Shown here in pieces: positions 45,079-58,683 of a stretch of 64,000 nt of DNA. This DNA comes from Branchiostoma floridae (taxonomy: Eukaryota > Chordata > Leptocardii > Amphioxiformes > Branchiostomatidae), in contig NC_049979.1 of assembly GCF_000003815.2 (NCBI RefSeq), positions 30,753,054-30,817,053 on the forward strand. The letters run 5' to 3'. The notes beneath the pieces were generated by a model. It saw only the letters and a list, made by a program, of their open reading frames with translations. It was not told the DNA's origin and ran no database searches. Position 1 is the stretch's first letter, and every line of letters begins with the position of its first letter. The position numbers were made by a program, and so were the translations under genes.

Positions 45079-46122
45079 GCCGCCCTAAGATGCCCGCTTT
45101 TCTACGCGCTCGACCTCACGGCGCTCCATCACTAGTTGCCAAAGAGTGGTCAATGAATTTTTAACACATTCATTTAAAGACCATACATGGATAAAGAATG
45201 CATTCATACGGTTCATGAACCCTTTACCCTCTGCGTTACAACTGGCAAACACCGAGGACGTTATCGTGAGTATAAATTCCGATTTTGAGCTGCGTTAAAC
45301 AGTGCGCCCTAACTTGCCCCGCTTTTGAAATTTGCTCTCTTCGGAAGCTGGTGACCAATTTAGACAAACATAAATAAAAATTCTAATCTTATGATATATT
45401 AGCTTTCTTTTGACAGTAGAATTGTGATTGTGTGTGCTTCTTGTCTCCCGCGAGGAGGGCTAAATCTTTCACAATCCAGGTCGTGTGTTCATGGGAAATG
45501 GGCGAAATGCACTAAACGCGGCAGCCCGACTCACAAAATTATTACGAAAAACGACAACGCCAAAATCACAAAAAAACTCTGTGTACGTACTAAGAAACAT
45601 ATTCGACATCACTCTGTGAAGTTTCATTCTTATAGACGGTACGAATCATTTGTTAGAGTAACAAATCTTTTGAGTGTTCGCTCGTCTGCCACCTGCGGGG
45701 CCACACTCCCTGGGAAAAACAACGGCGGTGATGCTTATGTTGTTTTTTCTATGGCCGGTCTTCTACTCAACAAACATTTGAAGACCAATATTTGCAGTGT
45801 TTTGTGAAGCTTTATTTCTTATGTGTATGACAGTTGTGTGGCTGTTTTTTACAGGTTGTTCATTCATGGACACGAGCCACCAATACCTAGTAACAGGTGA
45901 CCACAGTGATTCGGCGCTACCAACATTATTGTAAAAATTCTTTCTTGAAAAAGGGAATTGAATATGTTTGAATATCTTTAATAGAAAAAAGCTGTTTGTT
46001 TGGACTTGGTTTATTTACCTTTCTGATCATCATAGTCAGTGGCAACAAGCACGGCGTACTTATGCATAATAAGATCAGCAAAAAATCCAGGCATCTTAGG
46101 GCAGGGCCCATCTTAGGGCGGC
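45079..46122. mobile_element. Unclassified TIR DNA transposon, non-autonomous
   Basis: GCCGCCCTAAGATG at 45079-45092 and its exact complement CATCTTAGGGCGGC at 46109-46122 bound 1044 bp. Related subterminal copies occur inside: TGCGCCCTAACTTGCCCCGC near 45301 and GCATCTTAGGGC at 46091-46102. A 127-codon ORF (45424-45807) has no recognisable transposase motif. I find no clear target duplication. Confidence 0.6.
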
Positions 46123-47394
46123 TTCCTTTATATTTCACAGCACTTGAAATTGTAACGGTGTCGGACGCTACCGATAGTTAAATGTTAGACTTTAACTCAC
46201 GTTGAAAAACATATTGCATTTACCATTTTTTTTGTGATAAAACTACGCTTACTTAGCTTACTGAGCTTTTTTTTTGTGATAAAACTACACTGGCTAAAAT
46301 GGTAAGTCTTATTTCTATACATTTTATTTAACACCTGTCCTGATTTGCCGTTTGTCCCCGTATTGTACCACATTTGCCAGAAAAACCTACATATTCGTGA
46401 TTGTTTCGAAGCGACACTTGTTGGCGCGGGCACATTTAGCCCCCCACCCCTACGAAAAGGTGTATTAGAGAAAAGTCTTGGCGGTCCCCTTTTACAGTGG
46501 GTGCTTTGTGTCCGACCGAAATTACTCGACAGTTGTCAATTCTCGCCTGACAAAAGAAAAGTCTAGTGTAAGGTTTGGTTGAAGGTAAGTAGTATAAGTC
46601 TCCCAGTTTAGATAGGCATTGTCTGTCCAGGGCGCATGGAAACTGCTGTAGATGCCTTATACAAAGTATCTAAAAAAACGTGAAACCCATTTTTTGTCTC
46701 CAAATGAACGTCTGCTACGTGGTATGTTAGATTAAAAATTAAGATATAACCCTACTGAAAAGAAAAACATAAAACAGCTTTAAGAAAATAAAAGAGAAAT
46801 AACAAGGAATATTTCAAATGTGAATCGGAAACAGCTACCCATGTCCACTGCAAAAGTTGGGGAGTAAACAAACTTAGCAGATTAAAAATAAAACCCCTGT
46901 CTCGTACCCCATCCAATTACCTAGAGAAAAAAGGACCTCGATTATCTGTGCCGCTTGGGAGGAGACGGTCAGCTTAATGATGTTGTTGGACAGGTAACGC
47001 GTCCTTTTGTTGTACGGTATGGAACACTTGTGAAAGGAGAATCCGCCTGTGCTGACGCCACCTATACTAGTTACCGAGGTCTCAAGATTACCGCAAAGGG
47101 AAAGGCATCGCATGGCTTTGCAAGTCATTCACACGACGTGTAAATTCAAACAGGGAACGACGGATGTGTGTTGAATGCAGACGTATAACCACTGTGCTGT
47201 TAGACAGAGAAATGTGTTTTGGAGCACCCGAGTACGACACATCTACCTATACCTGTGGGAAGGTTTGCATTTTACCAGCCTCTTGGATGGGGCCAAATAT
47301 CGCGATGCAGTTGTTTTGTATCGTACTCAATGTTCCTTTTTATTTTTGATTTCTCCACGGAAGGGATTCCGTCTGGATTGTCTCCATGAGCTGA
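46123..47394. other. No gene supported
   Basis: Contains a short direct repeat (TTTTTTGTGATAAAACTACxC at about 46228 and 46272) and small ORFs at 46955-47143 and 47164-47349 with no motif I recognise. It runs into a 207-N gap. Confidence 0.4.
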
Positions 47395-47601
47395 NNNNNN
47401 NNNNNNNNNNNNNNNNNNNNNNNNNNNNNNNNNNNNNNNNNNNNNNNNNNNNNNNNNNNNNNNNNNNNNNNNNNNNNNNNNNNNNNNNNNNNNNNNNNNN
47501 NNNNNNNNNNNNNNNNNNNNNNNNNNNNNNNNNNNNNNNNNNNNNNNNNNNNNNNNNNNNNNNNNNNNNNNNNNNNNNNNNNNNNNNNNNNNNNNNNNNN
47601 N

Positions 47602-49352
47602 TTCTAGGCTTTGGCACCCTATGAAATAAAATAAAGTTTCATTTTCTTATATTGTATAACCCATAAAATACGAAAACTAATATCATGAATGATTGAAAAT
47701 TATGAAAAGTAGAATTCTCTTTGCCAGGTACATTATTAATCCATACATACTAACATAGGTATAAAATGAAACATTGTGTATGCCGTTTTAGCCGAGATGC
47801 CAATCTGTCCGAGGGGGAAAAATGAAAGATACCGTGTTGCAATCTAAGTGTATGTTAGTATGTAAAATCTGTCAAAGATGTACATGCCAACGAGAATTTA
47901 GAGGTATTTGACCGCGACTGGAGTGGGAGAATTTAGATACTGTGAATTCCAACAAAAACAGCTTATTCCAGAATCATCAAAGTATACCGTATGCTACACA
48001 ATGCCTTACCATGTATGATTAAATAGATAAAAGACCGTTAACAAGAATATCTAACAAAAGACCGACATAACCCTATCGTGTCAATGGCGTTTGATTAGCT
48101 GCATGAGAAGCACGATTTTGAAACCACCAACTGGGAAAGCAATTCCTGTATCACTTCATGCGTGTATTGTTATCTCCCGGTTTATAGTTTAACGCAGCAT
48201 AACCTAACGTTATTGATTAAATCCATTAAAAGTCTTATTAAAAGAGATAATACTTCAGTTCTGAATCCGGTTGTACCATGACTTCATGTCATCATATCAT
48301 TTTCCTTTGCAAGTTTCATTTGACCGAGACTCGTTGTTCACATTTGAGTCGTTGTAAGGGTGAAATTCCACATGTCGATATAGTTTATTTGAAGCGTGCA
48401 CTTAAAGAGTCTTAAAACTACATAAATACGAGTCAAACGGTCAAGTAGATACAATGTAACTTGAAAATGGTAGCTACCCTTTATGTTTACTGACTCAACA
48501 GCATTTATGTACGAATAAGTACGAATGTATGAGAAATATATATGTACGTGTAAACACGTTTCTTAAACTTACCAATCGGTGCCCACGTGTAAAGCATTAC
48601 GATATATATGTGAAATGTGATTTAAAATATGTCAGCTACCTTTTCTGGGTGAATTAACAGCAAATGCACAGCAATGATGAGTTAGGATCTTCGGACCGAG
48701 GAGAATTGCAGTGTCTCCTCTGATATAAGTGTTTAATGTTCTAAGCAGACAGCTAGACTTTTTGTACATGTAATGATTTAGTCCTACCATATCTTTATTT
48801 TTCAACACAATGTTCAAAACATATGGAAATATCCTGGCTTCACCATGAAGTACAGCTGTTCACCAATTATCATGATGTGCAACAATTCTGGCCCGGCCCT
48901 TCGGAGGGATGTCATTGTTTTGCTTTCTTAGCATTCAGTATTCATAGATTCACGGGTTTCTAATTACCTGAAGTTATTCGGGCAGCAAATGAGATAAAAA
49001 AGATATTTGCAGCTTAATCTGACGTATTTTCCATTCTCATTGGACTGCACAATCAAATGAAACAAACCCTTTGATGTATTTAATGATTTCAGATCGACTT
49101 TTTTTTTTATTAAAAACAACAACAACAGTACATTTGTCAACAACTAAGACTAGATTTTGTACAGTCGAGTACCATTGCACATGGAGGGATAACATATACT
49201 GGTGTGTCTGGACGAATTACATGCAGTACATGGATAGTGGAACAGTTAGAAGAGACAAATACATGTAGTACATCTGGGGAACCTTAAGGAATATGTACAG
49301 TCTGATATTACACTATGATCAAAAATGGAGAAGTCTAACAGTAGGTGCAGTT
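47602..49352. other. No gene seen
   Basis: AT-rich sequence. A segment near 47700-47760 resembles 49895-49945 (GAATT..TTGCCAGG and ACATACTAACATAG/ACATGCTAACATAG), so a weak duplication spans the gap. No exon or RNA gene recognised. Confidence 0.4.
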
Positions 49353-49844
49353 NNNNNNNNNNNNNNNNNNNNNNNNNNNNNNNNNNNNNNNNNNNNNNNN
49401 NNNNNNNNNNNNNNNNNNNNNNNNNNNNNNNNNNNNNNNNNNNNNNNNNNNNNNNNNNNNNNNNNNNNNNNNNNNNNNNNNNNNNNNNNNNNNNNNNNNN
49501 NNNNNNNNNNNNNNNNNNNNNNNNNNNNNNNNNNNNNNNNNNNNNNNNNNNNNNNNNNNNNNNNNNNNNNNNNNNNNNNNNNNNNNNNNNNNNNNNNNNN
49601 NNNNNNNNNNNNNNNNNNNNNNNNNNNNNNNNNNNNNNNNNNNNNNNNNNNNNNNNNNNNNNNNNNNNNNNNNNNNNNNNNNNNNNNNNNNNNNNNNNNN
49701 NNNNNNNNNNNNNNNNNNNNNNNNNNNNNNNNNNNNNNNNNNNNNNNNNNNNNNNNNNNNNNNNNNNNNNNNNNNNNNNNNNNNNNNNNNNNNNNNNNNN
49801 NNNNNNNNNNNNNNNNNNNNNNNNNNNNNNNNNNNNNNNNNNNN
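49353..49844. other. Assembly gap of 492 N
   Basis: Unsequenced. Confidence 1.
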
Positions 49845-50068
49845 TACATTATGAAATTATGAAAAATAAATCATCATTACCGATAAAAGTAATCAGCGAG
49901 AATTTATTGCCAGGCACTTTTAAATGCGTACATGCTAACATAGTCGGGAAGAGTTACGAGAAATAGTCACAAACTGAAGCGGCCTAAGACTAGAAGCAGA
50001 TACAGCAACTCCCCATTATCATTATCATGTCACAATTTTTCTGTCAGGCGACAAAACAAAATTCAATC

Positions 50069-50072
<4 letters not shown>

Positions 50073-50142
<70 letters not shown>
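50073..50142. repeat. (TA)35 microsatellite
   Basis: Uninterrupted TA dinucleotides, 70 bp. A weaker CTAT-type tract follows at about 50278-50320. Confidence 0.95.
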
Positions 50143-50146
<4 letters not shown>

Positions 50147-51165
50147 TATCATAGTACGCATTTGAGTTATGTGGAACACATGACTCTTGTATATATTGTG
50201 CGTAACGGATAAGGTGCAATATTGTAAATTTACCACAATTCAGTGGATGTCACACTGTGAATTTCAATAAATTTCTCTATCAATCTATGTATCTATCTAC
50301 CTATCTATCTTTCTATTTATAACTACATGTACAAGTAGTATCTCATGTAATACAATAGGTCATTACTCGATTCGGAACACCCTTATCGAACATCATCGCG
50401 TCCCTGTCATGGCAGAAATGTCAACACGTGTCACAAAACGTCTTCACAGTAATACCAAAGGATTTCTAAAATATATAGAATCCCCTCTTTCCAAGTATTT
50501 GTCAACTAGAAATGATAATGACACGCAGAAAAGCATTAGCACACATTTGTATCCTTATGAAACCCGCTGGTAATCCCTAACTTCGTGTAACTGCTGAATA
50601 GAATTAATAATATATCCTTCTTGCGTCACACACAATTATATCTATAATGACACAAATGGCATGTTACTCAGCATAGTACATTATCGTTCCAATCTATCTG
50701 AATGTGGTTGATTAGCGCTAATACATATCTATGCTTCTATTGGCAAAGTATGTTTTCTATTACTATGTACACATTGGCCTCGGCTATGAACGTAAAGATA
50801 AAGTAATTTCACTAAAAATGATTAACCAGGCGTTGTTTGGGCCTAATCGGCCTAAAAAAACCTTAAGATATTCAATACCTAATGGATAAGAAGATCTAAA
50901 TTTTTTGGTACCTGTCTCAGAAGAAACATCTGTAACACAAGAGGAATTTAAAAGCGGTCATTGTGTAGGGTTTGAGATATTTGAAGTATTAACACTTGGA
51001 GATCAAATGGTAAAAACATATACAAACAGAATGAATTAGATTTTAACGGACACTACATTTTTACGAAAAACAAATAACAAAGAACTATATATTTTTATTT
51101 TTCATTATCTGCCTTATATTATTTAAAATCACGTTAAAGATCATTAAGCCGGGATTTTTTCGTTC
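50143..51165. other. No gene seen
   Basis: AT-rich intergenic sequence with a degenerate tetranucleotide tract at its start. Confidence 0.4.
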
Positions 51166-51600
51166 CCTGGGAACAGCCATAACGATAAACCGATGTAGTT
51201 TCTACCTGTTGTCCTTTGCTAAGACTCTAACATGTCAATTGGCCCTTTAGACCACATTAAACAAAACCCATAGGGAGTCCACTCATGTTTGCAGGCAGAA
51301 ATAAAAACCACACCAAAAACAAAAATATTAGCATGTAAGTTTTATTTGAAAAATTGTTGTCAAACGTAACAAGATAACCAAGAAAGTAACAAGAAGGCTA
51401 ATTATTGCATATAATCATTTCCAAAACTTAATTTTGAAAAAAGAAAAGATAAACTACCGTAGTATTTATGTAACTTTGGATTGATGCAATCTAATTCTAA
51501 TTGTCTAAATAAGATCTGAGTTTCAAAATGTCAAATCCGTTCGTGAAAGCTACCAGCTGATATTGTAATCATACTAGCATACTGAATATTTAAACTTACT
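51166..51600 (+). repeat. Dispersed repeat, related to 33405-33990
   Basis: Counterpart of the intron 5 repeat of the HNF-class gene, same orientation, strongly diverged. Length suggests an element of about 500 bp. Confidence 0.45.
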
Positions 51601-51711
51601 TAAAGCCCATATATCAGACAACATGAGGCCTATTTTCACTCACGGCTTACATACATGCAGCTTTCTATTGTAAGTTTTGTGTTGTAATATCACATTATTT
51701 TATATTTCTAT

Positions 51712-52360
51712 AATCTTCTGCGTAAATAGCTGCTACGTTACCACAAGAACAAACAGTACTCCTGCTGGGTAACAGACTTTTAGTTTATTGTAGTGAACAC
51801 ACCACTAGCACTGCACCTTTGTGTTGTAGTAGCTTACTACGACAGCTAAAAANNNNNNNNNNNNNNNNNNNNNNNNNNNNNNNNNNNNNNNNNNNNNNNN
51901 NNNNNNNNNNNNNNNNNNNNNNNNNNNNNNNNNNNNNNNNNNNNNNNNNNNNNNNNNNNNNNNNNNNNNNNNNNNNNNNNNNNNNNNNAAGACATGGAAT
52001 GAAAAGTAAATATCCTTGGACGGTTGCTTGCATGTGATTTTTGTCTAGTCTCGATGACAGTGACTAGTAGTCATTGCAGCTTTCTTTACTTTCTTTACTT
52101 CATCATACTTAAGCAATACTGTCGTTATCTTTTCAATCTTTGCTACTGAAAAGAGATCTATTCTAACTTTTACAGCTGTGGTAATATAACATTGTTTTTT
52201 GTATACTTCTAAAATCTTCTGCGTAAATAGCTGCTACGTTACCACAAAAACAAACAGTGCTCCAGGTGGGCAACCGACTTCTAGTTTGTTGTAGTGGACA
52301 CAACACTAGCACTGCACCTTTGTGTTGTAGTAGCTTGCTACGTCAGCTAAAAAGTTGTTT
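51712..52360 (+). repeat. Local direct repeat of ~145 bp, copies about 495 bp apart
   Basis: GCGTAAATAGCTGCTACGTT ... AGCACTGCACCTTTGTGTTG ... AGCTAAAAA occurs at about 51720-51852 and at about 52219-52352. The first copy is cut by a 136-N gap. Confidence 0.75.
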
Positions 52361-52859
52361 TTCTTACCTGATGACGTTCTATTCTGTAATGACTTTAACT
52401 GCAAAGATAATACTCATAAGAATTCCAACCTCTTCAACTAAAGTTTTTTTTTTCCAACAGTTATTCCCGCCTCTCTTCCCCACACTCCACTTTAATCCAC
52501 AATCCGTACCTGCCAATAACGCTGTTGTGAAGGAGGCCAATGCGGTCGGGCAGAAATGATTTTGAAAATTTGTGTGTTAACAAGTTAAGTAACGATAAAA
52601 AAATGCAAGTATAACTGTTATGTAAACTGAGACACGCGCTGAGCGACAGTATAGCTACCCTATTTTGATTTTTCTTACACCCTTAATTTCATTGAATGAA
52701 TAGTATGAAAGACTTTAAAGTATGACTGAAAAACAACATGCCAAGAACCTTTAAAATTCGTTATTTATTAATGACACAAGGTGTCTGATATTTTGATTTT
52801 TGGCCACGTTTGAAGCGCACAGTAGTTGCAGGGGACAATTCATTAGAGGACATTTTTTT

Positions 52860-53100
52860 TTGTCTGGGCGCTCGCTCCACACTCAGTCTTATTTGATATC
52901 ACAGTGAGAACACGACAAGAGTGCCGTCAAGTGGAAAGGACCTCAGTGTTATAGAAAAAATGGGCCTGAAGGGAGATCCAAGCTTTGGTTTTGATTGAAA
53001 ACAGAGACGAAGTCGTGCATGCGTCAGCTGCAAGGAGATTCCACAGTTGGGTGGCTCTGTTGAAGAGGATTTTTTTTACACTTTTGTGGATGAGCCATAG
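52860..53100 (-). pseudogene. LINE C-terminal fragment
   Basis: The minus strand encodes SVKKILFNRATQLWNLLAAD and SSLFSIK, the C-terminal FxxRxxxLWNxLP block common to CR1/Rex-type LINE proteins. Nothing upstream of it remains before the gap at 53107. Confidence 0.5.
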
Positions 53101-53225
53101 AAGGTTNNNNNNNNNNNNNNNNNNNNNNNNNNNNNNNNNNNNNNNNNNNNNNNNNNNNNNNNNNNNNNNNNNNNNNNNNNNNNNNNNNNNNNNNNNNNNN
53201 NNNNNNACGTGTGATGAAAGGTCTC

Positions 53226-56200
53226 ACCTGAAGTAGACGGTATATGAGAAGGGTAAGGAAGTCCCTCGGTGTCCCCTTATCATCCTTTCATTAATCACAG
53301 AAATGCAAAATTCCAACGAAAGATCATTAAACAATACGGTATTTGAAACATATTGTATAAAATATATTTTGTTGATAACCAGAATGATGTCTATTAACTA
53401 CAGTAATGAATCAAACATTTCTGAATTAAAACAAAATCTATCTTGGGTTCCCATAATATCAAAATATATTATTCCCTTTATTTTTCTTTCAAATATACAC
53501 ATGGTTCTCTGCTTGTGTAGGTATATGTCTAAATCTTGCATACGTAGCTACACCGTTACCACATTTTGTAACCGTACTCCTGTGCGCAAACGTCTTGTCT
53601 GATGCAGTGAAGGCAACAGCAGAGTATAAGTATTTCCGTAAGTAGCTGAATACACTATTTATAAACATGCACAGTTTACACCGAAGAGGTAAATACATGG
53701 TACAAAAGTGACAATAAATGCAAGGAAAGCAAAGATACAGGTAGATGCATCATTTCCTTCTTCTTTTCTATTTCATCAATACAAACTATGACATTGCGAA
53801 ATTCATTTGATACGTTTCTTTTCCCTATTTCTCTGCACGTCGTTTTTGCCCTGTACAGACTGATAGCTGCTATTGTCTCCTTTCCTTTTATGTGATACTT
53901 CTCACAATCCCTTGGTATAGCTGTCGAACGTTTAAGTTCTAGTTTAAATGACTGGATATATTCCTAAGTAGAAAGAACAAATTGACTGTGCACATATGTT
54001 GGCGAGCAAGCTAATGGCCCCTGAGATCCATACCTCAACTATATCCGTTCTCTGGGGACAGAACTTTCTAAAGGAAAGCTTTAGATTACATCTCCACAAT
54101 TCAGCTTGATCAAAGCCATACAGTGTGTTGTGAAATGAATTAGACTCACGAGGGTGTACTCTTTTCAATTGTGTCTCCGACATACTTCCTTCTGTTACAA
54201 TTTTAGAGCTGCTGTTTGTCGGAACGTCTGAAGCTTTTATACGTTTTTCGGCCATATATCATCATCTTTGGCTGTTTGCCACATATCAGTCGTCACTCGG
54301 CCTTATGCCTTTAAATTGATTATTGCTATCAATTTTGCTCAAGTGTATTGTAACCTGCAAATATTAATGGTGTTAAAATTGGTGAGTTCGTTTCTAAAGC
54401 TTTAAAGAAGAAAGTCCCCGTCATTTAAACCACAGTAACCACAATATTCACAATCAAAGCTGCCCGAGCGACCACCTCTTCTCAGCGACCACCTGGCCAT
54501 TTCGACCGCTTTTTCTCGGTCCCGATTTTTTTTCTCATTAACGTTAGCATTAAGCGACCTTTTCTCAACGACCACCTGGCCAACGCGACCGCGACCGGCC
54601 CAAATTGGGACCCATAACGACCGCATCATTTTCAAAATTGAGGTTTTCATCGATTTTTGATGATAACTAGTGCTATTTTGTGCCGACATCGTTGTAAAAA
54701 AAATCCGAATTTAGTTGTTACAGAAGTTTAAAAAAAATCTATATCATTATAAAGTGAACGAATGCTGAAACGTATATAGCCTCATACTTTTTTAAGAAAG
54801 ATCTTTGCAGCTCATACCTTTTTAAGAAAGATTTGTGTGAGTGTTTTGTCCAACCGTACTGTACCCGTGGGTATAAGTACGCTATCGGGACGTACAGGGC
54901 ATCGAATTCGAAAGGTGCACTGTAGTTATTTCAGATCAAGAACATAGCGACGCATAAAGGCTTGTTTTTTTTTTGTATGGTAACTGACAGCATCAAAGTT
55001 CCCTTACAGTCTAAAACGTTAGTGTACAAATACTTGAGCTTTAAAACACGGTATCATATAAAAGCTCGATAAAAGCTTGGGGCTAAATTTACATTTTACA
55101 GTGTGCCCTTTGTATTTGACATTAAAGATCTCGCTACTTTGCGTGCGTGCAGTGTGCTTGCTATTTGCCATTAAGCACAACGGAAACCATTTATACTTTG
55201 CATCGGGCATGTTTTGAGTCGATACTCTTCTCAGCGACCACCTGTCCAAATCGACCGCTTTTCCCCGGTCCACTAGGTGGTCGTCTTGGACAGGTTTGAC
55301 TGTAGTTAACTTTTTTATCATAAGCATCCAGCTAAACGTTGTTGTGCCATGCTAAATACATAACGTGGCACTAGATCCATTTATATGTTTGTGGTGGAAT
55401 ATTATTTTACATTATGGTTTCTGGCAAGTTTCTAAAACATTCTGAAATGTAAAGCCCTATTCATGAATTATACAACATGAAGAAAAGATGGTCTTTGATA
55501 AACTCCCCGTCTGTTCCTATTTACATTTGGACATAATAAAAGCGTGGTTTTCAACCGAAAGTTTGGAATAAGACACAGCTTTGAGTGCCTATTGGGATAT
55601 CATTTAACTCCCATCCTGCCGATACATTGTCGGGACTAATCTGACTGTATCGGATTTGGTTTTGCTCATAAAATCTCTCTGCTTTAGATTTGTTTTGTAT
55701 TTGTGCATACATCGTTTCATTTATCTATGAATAATACTTTGACAACTTGTGGTGTGAGTAATTTTGCGGAAAACGAGAATAACCGACATCTTGCTCTAAA
55801 GCTATATAACTCCCATTTATCTAGTAAGTTTTGTTTCCTACCAGTAATTAATGACTTTTGTTTCTTATCACTAAGAAAATATATAAATGTTATATATATC
55901 TGCCTTATGTATTGGTATTCTGCCTCCAAGACACACATATACTCACACACACACACATTGGTATCCTAGTCAATTTTCTTTTCAAAGATTCTTTTATGTG
56001 ACTTGTTGATATATTGTTTTTAATCTGATGTTTTCACTTCTTTTATCAGCAATGCGTCAGTTCCTCCACTAATCAACATACATCATGCCAAATTATACTA
56101 AAAAATAATTTGCAGAAGAACGCTACATTCATTTCTAAAAGGTGATGTTTCTTACATTTAGAATGTTAGTTGGAGCTAGCTAAGCAAAGAACAGGTTTGA

Positions 56201-57392
56201 ATGTACTGCAGCGGAAATGTCTCCTCTTTTTTTTCTTGTCAAGCTATGTCTATCTTTTTCAGGTTCATGGTAGTTGGACTTAGCTCCGTTCCCCGGAATG
56301 GGGACTTCAGTATTATCTATATAGAAGCGCTGTTTAAGCTGTAGGTTTTGAAACAGTAAAACTCAAGAATAGCTAGATTTGAACTTTCCTTGACTTTCAC
56401 ACATGGATGATAAATATTCCAACTGAAAGATCATAGAATAAGATAAAATTGTACAGACTAGATAATGCAGCTGATGGAAACAAGGGACTATTAAAGGTAA
56501 GCCATCAATTGTTTCTCGTCCCCAAACATATTGACTATCAGTCATTACGGTTTACTCCTACGGATAATATTGTTTCCCAGTAATGGTTTTCTTAGGTACT
56601 TTTGAAAAAAAAATCATTTTAGTGAATCATTACCATCGTTGATCTACAACATCGAACTAAAATGAAACAACGCACTGCTTCATTGCTTCACAATACTGAG
56701 GTTGTTTTAACAATGTATAATGATACTCCACTGTATATAACAAATACGTAACAACAGGGCGGAGCGTGGAATGAATCTACTCACATTTGATCTTACTTTG
56801 TGAATGGGATATGTACCCTAAGTCCTCACTGGTTTAGACCTATTGATATTACTATTTAACCGTTATAGGTATGTTTGGTAAAGATTTGTCTGGTACATTA
56901 GGCATTAATAGAAAGTAGGGAGATAGGCTTTAGTTAACATTTGAATTTAGACTAGTACTGTCCGTTGGACGGTCATGTACCATTTTTTTTTCAAATCTAT
57001 AACGGCTTTAGTAGAAGAAGACTTTTGTACAAATGTTTCCAGGTGTATACACTGCTACAAACCCAGTCGGGTCACCATAGGACTAATGCTGTGTTTTAAA
57101 AAGCGTTGAAAGTGAACAAATCTGTCAGACAGTATAATTGATGGCAGTCTATCACGAAGTTCGCTGCAGCTCTACAGCACTTGTAGGTCTTATGAAGATG
57201 CGTTTTCTACATGTTCTGTTTAATTCGGTACTTTTACCAATGTTGTCTTTGATATCCTGTATGTGGTATATTTGTTTTGTTTTGTTTATTCTCTTAAATC
57301 TAATTCAGCGCTTCTACTACAATTTTGCTTTATATCTTGCATGAGGTACATTTGTTTTGCTTTGTATAATCGCGATCGATCTAATTTGGTTC
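53226..57392 (+). repeat. Duplicated block, copy 1 (4.2 kb)
   Basis: Almost base-for-base repeat of 57493-61132, with only scattered substitutions and small indels. It begins just after the gap at 53107-53206 and ends at the gap 57393-57492. It contains a TIR element (54451-55302) absent from copy 2. Open frames here (for example 53303-53602, 54255-53944) recur in copy 2 with small changes but show no known domain. Confidence 0.85.
54451..55302. mobile_element. TIR DNA transposon (852 bp), non-autonomous, present only in copy 1
   Basis: The right end reads as CAGTCAAACCTGTCCAAG on the opposite strand; the left end CAATCAAAGCTGCCCGAG is its diverged match. Subterminal GCGACCACCTGGCC-type motifs repeat (about 54469, 54485, 54567, 55234) and appear inverted at the right end (AGGTGGTCGTC). 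There is no transposase ORF. The empty counterpart at about 59025-59040 gives a natural boundary. Superfamily not assigned. Confidence 0.75.
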
Positions 57393-58380
57393 NNNNNNNN
57401 NNNNNNNNNNNNNNNNNNNNNNNNNNNNNNNNNNNNNNNNNNNNNNNNNNNNNNNNNNNNNNNNNNNNNNNNNNNNNNNNNNNNNNNNNNNNACCTGAAG
57501 TAGACGGTATATAAGATAGTGTATAGGAAGTCCCTCGGTGTCCCTTATCATCCTTTAATTAATCACAGAAATGCAAAATTCCAACGAAAGATCATTAAAC
57601 AATACGGTATTTGAAACATATTGTATAAAATATCTTTTGTTGATAACCAGAATGATGTCTATTAACTACAGGAATGAATCAAACATTTCTGAATTAAAAC
57701 AAAATCTATCTTGGGTTCCCATAATATCAAAATATATCATCCCCTTTATTTTTCTTTCAAATATACACATGGTTCTCTGCTTGTGTAGGTATATGTCTAA
57801 ATCTTGCATACGTAGCTACACCGTTACCACATTTTGTAACCGTACTCCTGTGCGCAAACGTCTTGTCTGCTGCAGTGAAGGCAACAGCAGAGTATTAGTA
57901 TTTCCGTAAGTAGCTGAATACACTATTTATAAACATGCACAGTTTACACCGAAGAGGTAAATACATGGTACAAAAGTGACAATAAATGCAAGGAAAGCAA
58001 AGATACAGGTAGATGCATCATTTCCTTCTTCTTTTCTATTTCATCAATACAAACTATGACATTGCGAAATTCATTTGATACGTTTCTTTTCCCTATTTCT
58101 CTGCACGTCGTTTTTGCCCTGTACAGACTGATAGCTGCTATCGTATCATTTCCTTTTATGTGATACTTCTCACAATCCCTTGGTATAGCTGTCGAACGTT
58201 TAAGTTCTAGTATAAATGACTGGATATATTCCTAAGTAGAAAGAACAAATTGACTGTGCACATATGTTGGCGAGCAAGCTAATGGCCCCTGAGATCCATA
58301 CCTCAACTAAATCCGTTCTCTGGGGACAGAACTTTCTATAGGAAAGCTTTAGATTACATCACCACAATTCAGCTTGATCC

Positions 58381-58683
58381 AACGGTAAAACATGTGAACA
58401 CTATCTTCACGGCATTATGGATAAAAACTTTAGCACAAATGACAGGGTGCATTCCCCTTCTGGCANNNNNNNNNNNNNNNNNNNNNNNNNNNNNNNNNNN
58501 NNNNNNNNNNNNNNNNNNNNNNNNNNNNNNNNNNNNNNNNNNNNNNNNNNNNNNNNNNNNNNNNNCTTTATGTTGCGGCTGGCATGATTTGTTTAATGCC
58601 TAAACCAAGGCCTATTTGTAGTAGCGATTTAGATGAGCCATTCTGCCGTACTAGACACTGGGCGTATTGTATATCTTTACGAC
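58381..58683. other. Copy-2-specific insertion with a gap
   Basis: Copy 1 reads CAGCTTGATC then AAAGCCATACAG; copy 2 has about 300 extra bases, 100 of them N, between CAGCTTGATC and CAAAGCCATACAG. The insert is not recognisable and has no visible inverted ends. Confidence 0.6.

Noticed and set aside
53303-53602. 99-residue ORF conserved in both copies of the duplicated block (also 57571-57909)
   Set aside because: Conservation is explained by the recent duplication; composition is AT-rich and no domain is visible.
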